Part shown: positions 10,101 to 21,350 of the stretch, in pieces
Layout of the letters: every line of letters begins with the position of its first letter
Position numbering within the stretch: position 1 is the stretch's first letter
Origin: Stephanodiscus triporus
Lineage: Eukaryota > Bacillariophyta > Thalassiosirophyceae > Thalassiosirales > Thalassiosiraceae
Assembly (NCBI GenBank): GCA_036939755.1
Contig: JALLAZ010000065.1
Span: 1 to 29,146, forward strand
Reading direction: 5' to 3'
DNA: 29,146 nt
The notes under the pieces: model-generated
What the model was told of the DNA's origin: nothing
Seen by the model: the letters and a program-made list of their open reading frames with translations, nothing else
Database searches by the model: none
Position numbers and translations under genes: made by a program

Positions 10101-13100
10101 AACCAACTGCAACCTACAAAGAGTCCTGCGCCGACGGGAAGTAGTAAACCAAGCATGGTACCGTCGCTCCCGCCCGCAGTTGCGGTGAAGGAGAAAATGG
10201 CTTCTTATTTCTGCGGTGAGTTACAGACTAAGCTGATTTTCATATTCCCGCTTGCGTTTATTTCTCAATTCTCACATATTGATGATGTGATGATTACTTC
10301 TCCTCAAAAAACGTCACTCGCGCGCTTGATTATACTCAGGAAAAGACTGGAATGATGTTGAGACGAACTGTCATTCTCCGTGCCCGAGCGGGAGCAATAA
10401 TGAGTGCAAGGATCCGGAACATATCTGCTGGGCCTATGTCGAAGCGTGCAGGGCGACAATGACTCCCACTGGAAATTCAGTCACTGAAAAAATACCAGCG
10501 CTTTTGCCCTCGCCAGTCACCAGCCCGTCACCTCTATCATTGTCATCAAACGTAGATGATTGGGAATCTGACGAGGGGCTGTCTGACTCCGGAGAGAACT
10601 GGGGGTCAGACAACGAAGTCAATAATGAGGGCGAGGACCTGGGGTCAGGGAATGAGGTCAACAATGAGGCTGAGAACTGGGGGTCAGACAACGAGGTCGA
10701 TAATGAGGGCGAGGACCTGGGGTCAGGGAATGAGGTCGATAATGAGGGCGAGAACTGGGAGTCAGACAACGAGGTCGATAATGAGGGCGAGAACTGGGGG
10801 TCAGACAACGAGGTCGATAATGAGAGCGAGAACTGGAGCACGCCACAGCCAACAATATCCAGCGAACCGACGTCTCCGAAGGCGCCAACTCAAAAACCAA
10901 CGTCAGATCCGACCATAGATCTCGAGGGTCATCTTGAGAACTTGAAGACTTCGTATTTTTGTTCAGAAAGCTGGGAAAGTATTGATTGTGCAAATGCGGA
11001 GGAGTGTCCATCCGGTGACAGTAAAGGTAAGAAATCTAGGATACGTTCAAGATTGTAATCAAGTATTGGCTACCAACTCAAAGAAACTTCTCTTTAATGA
11101 ACAACTCAGATTGTCCAGGAACGAAGCAGTGTTTTAGTGGAACACCCTGCATATCTAAGGAGCAGTCATCTGACAAGGACCAATCGCCCGAAGCGAAACC
11201 AACCGGGGGTAGGGACTCAGATTCTTCGGAGGGCAATAGTGAAATAAAAGTCGATGAAGTTACCTCCAAATTCTTCTGCGGTGCTTCCTGGGAAGAGCTT
11301 GTGGAAAATTGTGATACTGCCAAACCCTGCCCAAGTGGCTCCAATGCTGAGTGTGAAGGAGGTCACTTTTGTTTCGCCAACACTCCATGTGGAGCAACTG
11401 ATGCCTCATCTGCAAATGAAGGTGGGACTATTTTGGGTATCTTTGATTTTGCATCCATGGTGGATGAAATTCCTTCATATTGCAAAGGCGGCGATGCTAT
11501 GTCACGAAACGTTGGCTACTGGCAAAGCTGGAGCATTCAGTAAGTTACACCTGAATTCAGTTTCTTTTACTTATTTTGAAGTGCCTATCTCATCGTGAGT
11601 AACGATTATCTTGAATATGCAGTCGAGACAAAACCTGTAACCCATTTACAGCGGAATCAATCGATGCATCATCCTACACACACATCGTCTTTTCGTTCGC
11701 ATCCATCTCTGCAACTGGCATACTTGAACCGTGGGATTTCGCTGCTGACATTGAAGGCGGACAGTACAAACAATTTGTAGATGTCAAAACTAAGTACCCA
11801 GGAACCAAAACTATGATTGCTGTCGGCGGTTGGACTCACAATGAGCCCGGCAATGAGCGTCTGTATAGATTTAGCAAAACAGCTTCCACGCAAAAGTCTA
11901 GAACCTTATTTGCGCAGAGTTCTGTGGCATTTATGAGGAAATACGGGTTTGATGGGTATGTCAATTGTGTATTGTTGTTGCTTCCTCGTACTTTGCCTAA
12001 CGCTTCGTGTTCTTCTATTGCCGAACTGTTGCAATAAAGGTTGGACATTGAGTAAGTACTTATGTGTTCCTATTGTCGAGACAATGATTTCAATAGCTCA
12101 TTCACAAGGTCTCTTGCTATTCATCCTTCTCTGTTTGTCATCCAGCTGGGAGTACCCCGGTGACGAGACTCGCGGTGGCAATGGTAACATCGACAAGGAA
12201 AATCTTGTTCTCTTGTGTCACGAGCTCCGGAAAAACTTCGATGACGCACCTGAGAAATTTGAATTGAGCATGGCCATTCCTGCATCAGTTGCTCGATTTG
12301 AAGTCGGTTTCGATTTCATCAACTTAGCGCCTTCCGTTCACTTTTTCAATGTTATGGCGTATGATTTACACGGCATATGGGATGAGCCTCGGATTGTTGG
12401 GGCTCATTCCGATATTGTTGGAATAAACAAGGTATGCATCTCGACAATGATTTTGTTTGCCTTTTGCCATTATTGATGAGCTGCTGAGTACCTATGCCCA
12501 TCATGGACTGCTCGTCAGGCGATTGACTACATTTTGACCAACAGCAGTGTACCAGCTTCCCAGGTATTGCTTGGATTGTCAGCTTACGGCCGATCTTTCA
12601 CACTTTCAAATGATAGATGTCTGTCACTTGGATGTCCATTCACAAAGAATTCCAATGTAACTGCTATTGGTAAGGTTATTTTTCATTCTCTTGTACACCA
12701 TTGATGCAAAATGTGTTCTGACCTTGCACCTTTCTTTTTAATGTATCATTTATCTTTCAGGAGGATGTCTAGATACTAAAGGATTTGTTCCATTTGTGGA
12801 GCTGTATGAATGGGAAGCACAAGGCAAAAGTGAAGGATATGATTCAATCACAGTGGACATCGCCACCTCCACTGCAGTCATGATCAAAGACGACGACCAG
12901 TTGATATCCTATGACAATGCCGAGACATTCAAATCAAAAGTAGACTATGCCACGACTAAGTGTCTTGGAGGAACCATGGTCTGGGCTATTGACATGTTAC
13001 CGCATGAAACTCAAAGTGCTGGTGGAGGTGATACAGGAGGAGCAGGAGTTCTAAGCGAGGAAGAATCCGACTTAGCATTTTGTGGCAAAGACTGGGAGGA

Positions 13101-16100
13101 TGCAATATCGACTTGCAACCGCCCTTGTCCATCAGGTCTATCTGATGACTGTGGAACAGGTGAAATTTGCTTTGCCGGTACAACCTGTGGAGAGGGCGGA
13201 GGAGTTGTCGCAGTGAGCAATACCTGTAAAATTTGCCCTGACACTACAAGTCAAGGGGTTCTCACATGGGTCGAAATCGAAGTCGATATGAATGGAGCTT
13301 TGACTACGACAAGATGTGGTGACTTAGATTACGGGCTGCTTCTATCTGTGACAACTGAAAGTGAGGTCTGTGATACTTTGAAATTGGAACATGGTGGAGC
13401 ATGTTGTTTCACGTATCCTATGGATCAATGCACCTTGTGTAACAAGGACCTTGTCAATTACAACATACGCTCGGATTTGAATGTTACCATGCCTGATGGC
13501 ACTGAAGTAACGTGTGGACTTGTAGACCAGATGTTAGCCCCGGAGGAAAAAGGTTCCGAACAATGTGTCACTATACAAGATGCATTGTTTGATGATTGTT
13601 GCTATAGCCAATGTAATATGTGTGACGGACAAGGACTGAAATGGTGGGTGGAATTTGAGTTATCAGCGGAAGGTCGCAAAACACAAGAGGCAAGTGAAGG
13701 AGGAGAAGAAATGGAGACGGAGGACGTCGAGGACAGTGATGAGGAGCACGGGGAAGCAAGTGGACAGCCAACCGCTGGTCCCTCGGCACCTTTAATGACA
13801 TGTTCATCCATTGATGCTTCTCTTTACACAGACTCTATCGAAGCTGAAACGGATGAATGCTCTGAAATTAGAAACCTATATTCTAGTGAATGTTGCTACA
13901 CCTTTCCGACAAATGCGTGTGGCATATGCAAACAAGGGGACACTGCTGCCCTAACTCTGATTTGGGACAACGTAGTGGATTATGACGGTAAAACTTTATC
14001 CTGTGGTGTGGTCGATAACATTCTGAACACAGAAGAGGAGGGTAGTCCTACTTGTACTTCCACAAAAGAGAATCTCTTTGAATCTTGCTGCTTCGGTAAG
14101 TGCAGCCTATGCGACGACGCACAACTTGCGTGGGACTTCACAGTCAATTATGATGATTCGACGAAGACTTGTGGCGACATAGAAGCCATATTCGCTGCCA
14201 ATGAAGTGGAATCAACCAGCGAAGAATGCAGCTCCATCAAAGCGGAATATCAAGGCGTTTGCTGTTTCACACCTCCTATCTTTCCATGTGAGCTCTGTCC
14301 AGAATTAGTTCGTTGGGATGAGGCTGTTGAATTTGAGGGCGCGGAGTCTACTTGCAAGATAGCTGCAGACATGATGAAAAGGGAGGAAAATACTACTGAT
14401 ACATGCTCTGCCGCACGAGAGGTATGGATTATACTCGTATCACACATTTTCGTCGTGCACAAGTTTTACAATATCTTTGTACAATTTTGTTATGTCATAG
14501 GGCATGGACCCCACCTGCTGCTACGAATTGTGTGACATTTGTGGACAGACCTTAATGCTGGACTGGGATGCAGTGGTTGAATACGATGGGGAACGCATTT
14601 CGTGTGGTGACTTCAAGCCGATTTTTGGCCAAAAAGAAATTGAAGAAGGAAGTGAAACATGCTCGGATATCAAGTCAAATTTTAGCGATTTGTGTTGCTA
14701 CACTCCGCCAATCGTTCCCTGCAATTTGTGCCAGACAGAGTCTGATTTCTTGGATGCGTATTCAGATATTGAGGTTGATTTGGGGGGATCAGCAATGAAT
14801 TGCACTGATTTGTAGTAAGAAGAATTCTTTTGAATTTCTTTGCATGTATTGCATTTTCTCATTCCTTGACCTGTCCTTTGTTTATCTCCTCAGTGATTAC
14901 TTGTTTCGCAGGATCGAGTTGGACAGTGACACATGTTCTTCCGCGAAGGAATCAATCGCAACTGACTGCTGTTATAAAAAGTGTGCCATCTGTCCTGGAA
15001 ACCAGCTCCAAGACTTAGAGCAAAGTATCGAAATCGATGGTGAAAGTATCTCTTGCCTGCAACTTCACACTGTTAGGACAACTGACATCGCCACAGATTC
15101 CAGTGACTGTCAGTCTATGCGATCCCAGTTCGCTGATCCATGTTGCTATACGCCACCTGAAATTCCGTGCGTTTTATGTCCGGAGGAATCCGTCAGAAAG
15201 GACATCTTAGTTGACTTCAATGGTGGATCAGAAACATGTGAAAGTGTCGCCAATACTCTGGGAAATCGCGCAAGTAATGGAACCGACGAATGCACTTCAG
15301 CGAAGACCGAATTCCAAGAGTTTTGCTGCATGGATAAATGCAGTCTTTGCAAGGATAGTGAACAAATTGATTGGGATGCTCATGTAGAATTCGGTGGAAG
15401 TAAAGACGTTTCTTGTGGAAGTTTTGACTGGTATTTCACAGACAATGCAATTGAGGAAGGATCGGGAAATTGTACCGATTTACAGCATGCCTACGGAGAG
15501 ACTTGCTGTTATGAACCACTTAATTACTCAACTCCTGCATGCACACTGTGCAAAAACGGGGAAGAATGGTTTGATCTCAATAGTGACGCCATAGTATATT
15601 TTGAAGGGTTCAACAGAACATGCACAGAAGTCAGCAACTCTCTATATCGCAAGACTGAGGATGTCAGTGGATTTTGCGGCGCTGCACGTACTGAATACTT
15701 TTCTTCGTGCTGCTTTGATAAGTGTGATCTTTGCCAGGGAGAGCAGTTGGACGCCAACGTTGAAGTTGTGTACAATGGCACTGCTACTACATGTCTGAAG
15801 ATCGGCCTTGCATTCGCGACTGATATTGTCATGGAAGGTTCGAAGGAGTGTGACGCAGCACGAGGGATACTATATGAGCCTTGCTGTTACAAGACCCCCA
15901 CTGACCCTTGCAAAATGTGTTCATACCCAGCTGGAGGTCAAGGAGAGGTTCGAGGTAATGTTAGCGTGAGCTTTTACGGCTCAAGTACAACTTGCAACGA
16001 TTTGAATAGCTTTTTGGTTTCACGAGAAGAGCAATCTGGATTCATGTGTCAGTCCGCAAAAACAGAGCTTCAACAAGAATGCTGCTTTCAGAAGTGTGGT

Positions 16101-17723
16101 GTTTGTAGCAACTCTGTTGATCTTCACTGGGACAATCCAACCACTTTCAACAACATGACATTTGCCTGCGGAGAATTAAGTTGGATCCTATCGGGGGAAA
16201 ACGTAGAGGATGGATCCGAAGAGTGCAGTGAGATGCAGACAACTTACTACGACGATTGCTGCAACGGTCCGTCTGCACTAATACCAGATGCTGCTAAAAA
16301 GTGTGACATTTGTCCATCCGGGAAGGATTGGTATGCGCAAGTCATTCACGCTGGGAGGCCGATGACATGCTTGGAACTCGATTCTGCGTTGTTGCGGGAG
16401 GGAATTTTTGGCGGCTCCGCTGAATGCGAACAAGCAACGCTTGATTACTCAAGTCAGGTACAGTTGAATTTACTCGTTGCGTCTTCGTGATCTTCAGCAA
16501 TTGAAAGTGTAACTTGTGACTTATATTTTCGTTTACAGTGCTGCTACATCGCTCCAGAGAAACCATGCAACCTTTGTCGCGTGGGAGAAAAAGCATACAG
16601 CGTCTTAGACCAAACTGTCTCGTTCAATGGAGCTGTTGTCAATTGCTACGGAATCCATAATTATTTGTCAACAAGACACGAGGTAGAGGATGATGAGTGC
16701 GTAGTGACACAGAACGAACTATTCGATGATTGCTGCTATCCCAAATGCAGCCTCTGCCAAGATTATCAGTTAGATCCAGAAATGTTAGTGACTAACGAAG
16801 GAAAAACTATGGGGTGTTCCGAAATAGAGAATCACTTCATTGGGGTTAGGGAAATTACACAAGAAAGTGAAACATGCGCACGTATTCAGCAAGAGCACTT
16901 CAACAGTTGCTGTTATGATGTCCCTTGCGATATTTGCGCAATTGGAGACGTTGATTATGAATTACTCGTGCATAAGCCTGTCACATACATGGATGTGAAC
17001 AGAACATGTGGCGATTGGTCGACACTGGCATCAGAAGAATTAAGCCAGAACGATGTCTGCAAGACAACAAAAGCCGATCTCTTCGATTCTTGCTGCTTCA
17101 AGGAATGCAACTTGTGTAAAGATCCGGGGCGGGTAATTAATTGGAATCACCCTTTGACTTACGACGGCCTTGCGTCAACTTGTTTGGACGTCTTCATGAA
17201 TTTGCGAAGCGAGGGGGTACAGGACGGTGATGACCTATGCCAGAGTATACAATTCACTGTGTCGCATGAGTGCTGTCTTAAAATGCCGGTGAATCAGTGT
17301 TCACTGTGCCAAAGCAGCAACGGCACATATTTGAATACGAACTGGAATCAAGAGGTAGACTATCTGGGTGACAAGCTTACGTGTGGGGACATCAACGCCC
17401 TTTTGAGTACGGAAGAACTAGACAGCATACTTTGCCTTTCAGCAAGGGATGACTTATGGAATCCCTGCTGTACACCGCAGCAAGGTGGAAATGCGCTTCT
17501 TGGATTTGGGCAACCATTGGAAACTGAAGTTTCTGATAGTGATGGTGAATCTGGCATATCGGGATGGGATTCTTGGAATTCTACAGCAGATGAAGAGGAT
17601 AATTATGGGTTAGGCGGTTTTTTCCGGCGCAATAAGGCCCAAACATGTCGCTCTACTTCAGCAGCGTTGATGGTGCTCCTTGTGGAATTTGCTACATCAT
17701 TCATTATAATTTTATTCTACTAA
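7192..17723 (+). CDS. Giant modular GH18 chitinase with six-Cys modules and a 21-fold Cys-rich repeat array
   Basis: This encodes a secreted or surface-anchored endochitinase of about 2,913 residues. Exons by frame and GT-AG: 7192-8364, 8669-8957, 9091-9257, 9478-9575, 9702-9825, 9947-10215, 10340-11026, 11110-11539, 11623-11955, 12040-12051, 12146-12431, 12519-12669, 12761-14421, 14501-14814, 14894-16457, 16539-17723. Order: signal peptide (1-40), Arg-rich segment, eight six-Cys modules joined by Pro/Thr linkers (220-1050), GH18 (1067-1420), a ninth module (1445-1483), 21 Cys-rich repeats (1492-2833), and an acidic tail with a terminal hydrophobic stretch (2890-2913) suiting a GPI signal or anchor. 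GH18 is complete: YTHIVFSFA, MIAVGGW, DGLDIDWE (all four acidic residues of DxxDxDxE), VMAYD, LGLSAYGRSF and VWAID. Exons sum to 1 modulo 3 because the frame slips by one base in exon 1 near 8300; otherwise every junction keeps frame. The six-Cys modules may bind chitin, but that is inference. Confidence 0.85.
7852..11390 (+). repeat. Eight N-terminal six-Cys modules of the chitinase
   Basis: Module positions, introns included: 7852-7971, 8122-8232, 8330-8744, 8934-9177, 9746-9976, 10209-10449, 10957-11150 and 11274-11390. A ninth follows the catalytic domain at 13078-13188. Each has the pattern FCGxxW, an acidic-Ala turn, a Cys, CPSG, an acidic-Cys pair, and C[WF]AxTxC. Modules 1, 2, 8 and 9 sit whole within one exon; modules 3 to 7 are each split by an intron at differing positions. 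Linkers are Pro/Thr/Lys-rich, as in extended, probably O-glycosylated spacers. Confidence 0.75.
10591..10836 (+). repeat. 39-bp coding minisatellite, acidic repeat in chitinase exon 7
   Basis: Six 39-bp copies plus a partial one encode a 13-residue acidic unit. Two versions, GENWGSDNEVNNE and GEDLGSGNEVNNE, alternate for the first four copies, and the ENW type then fills the rest. The tract forms a Ser/Glu/Asp/Asn-rich spacer between six-Cys modules 6 and 7. It carries no indels, so the frame has been kept during expansion. Confidence 0.85.
12040..12051 (+). other. 12-nt microexon carrying part of the GH18 catalytic motif
   Basis: The 12 bases GTTGGACATTGA are preceded by AATAAAG (acceptor AG at 12038-12039) and followed by GTAAGT (donor). 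Joined to the end of exon 9 (GATGG) and the start of exon 11 (CTGGGAG), they give D-G-L-D-I-D-W-E. Flanking introns are 84 and 94 bp. Skipping the microexon would keep the frame but delete four residues, including two catalytic-motif aspartates. Confidence 0.85.
13219..17480 (+). repeat. About 21 tandem ~60-residue Cys-rich repeats in the chitinase tail
   Basis: Each repeat runs from one CxxC-like hinge to the next, with a TCG or SCG motif in the middle, an acidic EExxS stretch, a single Cys, then CCY or CCF. Two endings alternate. One is short, CC[YF]xxCxxC; the other is long, CC[YF]xxPxxxxCxLC. The alternation is regular from repeat 1 to repeat 15 and then breaks, which points to growth by duplication of a two-repeat unit of about 120 residues. 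Repeat 3 carries an acidic low-complexity insert. Three introns (14422-14500, 14815-14893, 16458-16538) interrupt the array. I do not recognise a named family. Confidence 0.8.
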
Positions 17724-17780
17724 ATGCATAACTAATGACAAAGAACAGATATAAACAATAGTGGTTTTCGGCGTTAATCT

Positions 17781-20270
17781 CTACCACCCTCCCTCCCTAA
17801 GAACTGTTATATGCCTCTTAGAATTAGGGCTTCCAAGGATCACTGAAAAAAAGCATATTATTTAATAGCGGCCAAATACAATTAACACATGCATACCACG
17901 GCCAAAAAATATAACCAATCACACAAAGACTCACTTGATATATGAAATCCCTTCAACTTTGTAACGTCCTCGTCATTAATTCTCACGAGCTTGTCGCCCA
18001 ATCTTATTTCTTCCCTGATGGGACAGTATTCCTTGATGTGGCTCACGTATGGCAGGCCACCGTCGCGAGGCGAATCAACGACGATGCCCAGTTTGCCGGG
18101 GGGCGCCATGATATCGATTCTCGTGCCGGTGCGCACCGTCGTTTCAGAATTCTCCGGATTCACCAGGCCTTTGTCATTCTTCTGTCCCCCGGCCGTATTC
18201 TGATTGGACCTCATCTTCTTCATATTCCTCAGATTCTTTAACAGCTCATACTCCCGGCCTTCGTAACTCGACAGCATCTCCTCCGTACTCCTTGGAAATT
18301 GGAGGGCCGCGCACAGGGTTATGATCTCGGCGCGAATCGCCACCGCATTGTCCGCGGGCTTCGCGGCCGGCGATGCAGCATCGGCCGACTCTCTTTTCGT
18401 CCCGCCATCGGAGCTGTTCTCCCTCAGAAGGGTTATATTCCTCCTCAGATTGGTTTTCTTACTGCCCAACAATTTTGACACATCCTCCGCCGACATCTTC
18501 CCAACGTCCCAGTCGTCCACGGCGAGTATCTTGTCGCCCAACTTCACCTTGTCCGCCAGGGGGCTGTCTGTGCAAATTTTGCATACGAACGCGGGGCCGG
18601 GGGGCTCGTGCGGCTCCGGGTCGAGGAGAACGACGCCCAGCTTTCCGGGGGGCGCAACGACGTCTATGATTGTTTGCCCAGTCCCGTTCCTCGTCGAGGC
18701 GGCGGCGGATCCGTCGGCCGTGTAATCGTTCGGAGTCGGGGGCGGCGTGCATCTAGGCGACGGGAGGGCGCCCAGCAGCGCGGGGTCGTCCGCGAGAAAG
18801 TCACCCCCCGCCTTCGCGTCGGGTTCGGCCGTAGCGACCCTTAGAATGGTGATCGTCCTCGTCGCGTTGCCGCTCCTCCTCGACAGCATCTTGCTCAGCT
18901 TCACGGCGTTCATCGTCTGAACGTCCTCGTTGTCCACGGCGATTATGCGATCCTCGAGGCGTATCTCGTCCTTGACTGGACAGGCATCCTTGATCTTGCA
19001 AACGTAGGCGCACCCACCCGCTGGAGGGGTTTCCAAGACTATACCGAGCTTCCCCGGCGGGATGATGACGTTCAGGACCACATTCGCGGTGGCGGGTGGA
19101 CCCCCGGGGTCGGCGCGAACACCGTCGTCGCCCAAGTCTCGCGACTCCGAATCCCCGTCGAAACGCCTCATGCTCGACGACGGGCCGTTGCCAACCGGGG
19201 ACATGTACTCCTTGTCGTTCCGCCCCCGTCGGTATGCGAAGAGCGCCAGGGCCGCGAGCAATATCGCGCCGCCGCACGCCGAACCGACGATGATGTATAT
19301 CGTATTCCTGCTCATGTCGCCGCCGCCATCGTCGTCCCCCTTTGTCCCATCCGCCATCGACGCGTGCGCGTCCGGGGACGGCGCGAATCGGACGCCCACG
19401 GACTCGACGCCGTCGTAGTCCGACGACAGAGCTCGCAGCGACGAGATGTACATGTCGCGAGCCTCCCACGATAGGAACGGATCCATGGCGACGTATGCCT
19501 CGTCGTAGGTCGTCGGATCCGACGTCCTGTAGGCGCTGCGCTGCCTGTACACGATCCGCGCGTACGACTCGCCGTCGTCGACCCCTTTCGTCCCGCGCAT
19601 CGACCAGCCGTCGCCCCGAAGCCGCCTCCTTTCGCGCGATCGTTGTCGATCGTCCTGGTAGATCAGTATGTTCACGGTGACGTTGTACGCCCCCGACCCG
19701 AGGCCGTCGTTGGCGTCGTCGTCGCCGTTGAAGTACCGCTCGACGTGCGCCGCGGTCGCCTCCCTCCACGCACCCTTGTCCCTGATATCGCTTATCCCGC
19801 GCATTACCATGACGAGGGGCCCGTACCATTCCCCCCCGACCTCCTCCCCGACGTAATATCCCGTCGTCGTCGGATACGACAATGAAGAGGGCAAGGCCGA
19901 GTGAGGCGCCGACGATCCCGGAGAGGATGGGCCGGACGACGGCGCGACAGAGGGGGGCGAAGAAGGGACGTTACTTGGGAGGGGGGTGCGGCGAAGGGCG
20001 GCGAGGATGGATCGATCGATGGAATCGACGACGGATGGTACGAGGTCGTCGGCGCATTATTTGTGGTGAGAGATAAGTAGGGACGGGAGGACGGAGGACG
20101 GATGAGGATGACGGCGCAGGCGACGGCGAGCCTAAAAAAAAAATAAACAAATTCAAAAAGTTCGGTCGACGGTCGCCGCGTCCTGGTCCGGCGCGGCGGC
20201 GCGCCCTTGATCCGGGGGTGGGGGGACTGACCTCGACTCGCCCGCTGTCGTACCCGCGGACGTCGGCGCC

Positions 20271-20305
<35 letters not shown>

Positions 20306-20916
20306 CACCGGCACCGGCACCGGCACCGGGACGATGGACGGGAGGTCGTACACCAGCCCGACGTTAACGACGATCCCGATCTCGGATGTCACCTCGAAGC
20401 ACGGCGTGTTCCCAGTGCTCGGATCTACGGCGCCCGCCGCGACGATCGTCGTCGTGTCGTCTCCACCCCCCTCCTCCTCGGCCGGATCATCGAATACCAC
20501 GACGCCCCCCCCGTTCCCCGCCCACGACGCGTGGGAGAGGGCCAACCATTCGGGCGGCCGGACGCTGACGTAGTACGACTTGCCGTCCCCGACCGTTATC
20601 GAATCGAAGGAGTAACTCCCACCCCCGTAGGACGTCTCCGTCGTGCGCAGGAGGGGGAAGGCGACGCTCGGATCGCACGAGAACAGCCAAACGCTAACGT
20701 CGCCCTCGCCCCGCATCTCGAGCGGGTCGTCCGGATTACGCACGCCGTCGGAGTCGCGATCGAGGAAGGCCACGCCGGATATCGTGGCGGTCGTAGTCGC
20801 GGTCGCAGTCGCGGATGCCGTCGTCGAGTCGCCGAATGCCCGAACGTCGTCGTCGTGGGTCGAGGCAGTAGTAGTCGTTTGGCCGAGCGCGTCCCGGGGC
20901 GCGATCGAGGAGAAGC

Positions 20917-20957
<41 letters not shown>

Positions 20958-21118
20958 AGCAGCAGCGCGAGGACGAGGACGACTGCGGCCGAAGACGACG
21001 ACGACGAGGACGACGACGCGGACGGGATGACGATCCCCGAGCGTCGACGACCGCCGCGGAGAGGACGACGGCGCGTCGTCGTCGTCGGCGGCGGCGGCGT
21101 CGTCGTCGTCGTCGTCAT
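17781..21118 (-). CDS. Single-pass membrane protein: SdrD-B-like ectodomain and three cytoplasmic PDZ domains
   Basis: Exons on the minus strand: 21118-20232, 20131-17935 and 17842-17781, with introns of 100 and 92 bp. The first exon starts at ATG 21118 (the frame is open to 21280 but begins with GTG). It encodes a Ser-rich hydrophobic signal (AAVVLVLALLL) and a Ca-binding SdrD-B-like domain (SGVAFLDRDSDGVRNPDDP, ending YYVSVRPP). The second exon encodes a Pro/Ser linker, an ectodomain with tyrosines, a membrane span (IYIIVGSACGGAILLAALAL) followed by YRRGR, and PDZ 1 and 2, each starting PPGKLG. PDZ 3 is completed by the third exon, ending HITVLREGGW and TAG 17783-17781. The frame slips once in the linker at a C run near 19981-19986. 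Joining the SdrD part to the PDZ part rests on the intron with acceptor TTTTTAG at 20132; they could instead be two genes. The PDZ-TM part is certain, the fusion likely. A receptor or scaffold role is inferred. Confidence 0.62.
20918..20957. repeat. (CGA)n microsatellite in the PDZ protein leader
   Basis: About 13 uninterrupted CGA triplets, read on the minus strand as poly-Ser right after the predicted signal segment. Similar shorter tracts occur at about 3411-3430, 4189-4213, 4976-4995 and 20277-20302. Confidence 0.8.
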
Positions 21119-21350
21119 GCCCTCCGCCGTGTGTGGACGAACGACAATGCTCCGACGACGAGATGCGAGGGTGGGTTCCTCCGAGACCTCCCGATTCCCC
21201 CTTTTTTTTATTTTCCGCTTCGGCGGCAAGGACGTCGCTTGACTCTCGTCGACCTCCTCCTCCGGGTGTGCCGCGCGCACCGAGATTGGGGCCGTCTATT
21301 CGTGGGGGGATATTATTTGGATTTATAGCGACCTCCAGCTAGAGTACAAC
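21119..21350. promoter_or_regulatory. Short divergent promoter region
   Basis: Only 232 bp separate the start codons of the PDZ protein (-) and the next gene (+). The region must hold both promoters if both starts are right. TATTATTTGGATTTATAG at about 21311-21328 is the only AT-rich patch and lies 25-40 bp before the plus-strand ATG. Confidence 0.35.

Noticed and set aside
10434..11011. Minus-strand Ser/Pro repeat protein opposite the acidic minisatellite
   Set aside because: It is the antisense of the 39-bp repeat; the plus strand is joined by good splice sites to conserved modules on both sides.
19844..19974. Alternative intron in the PDZ gene linker (GTAACG donor) instead of a frame slip
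   Set aside because: The acceptor lacks a pyrimidine tract, and the skipped part reads as a sensible Pro/Ser linker in the PDZ frame; a one-base slip in the C run is simpler.
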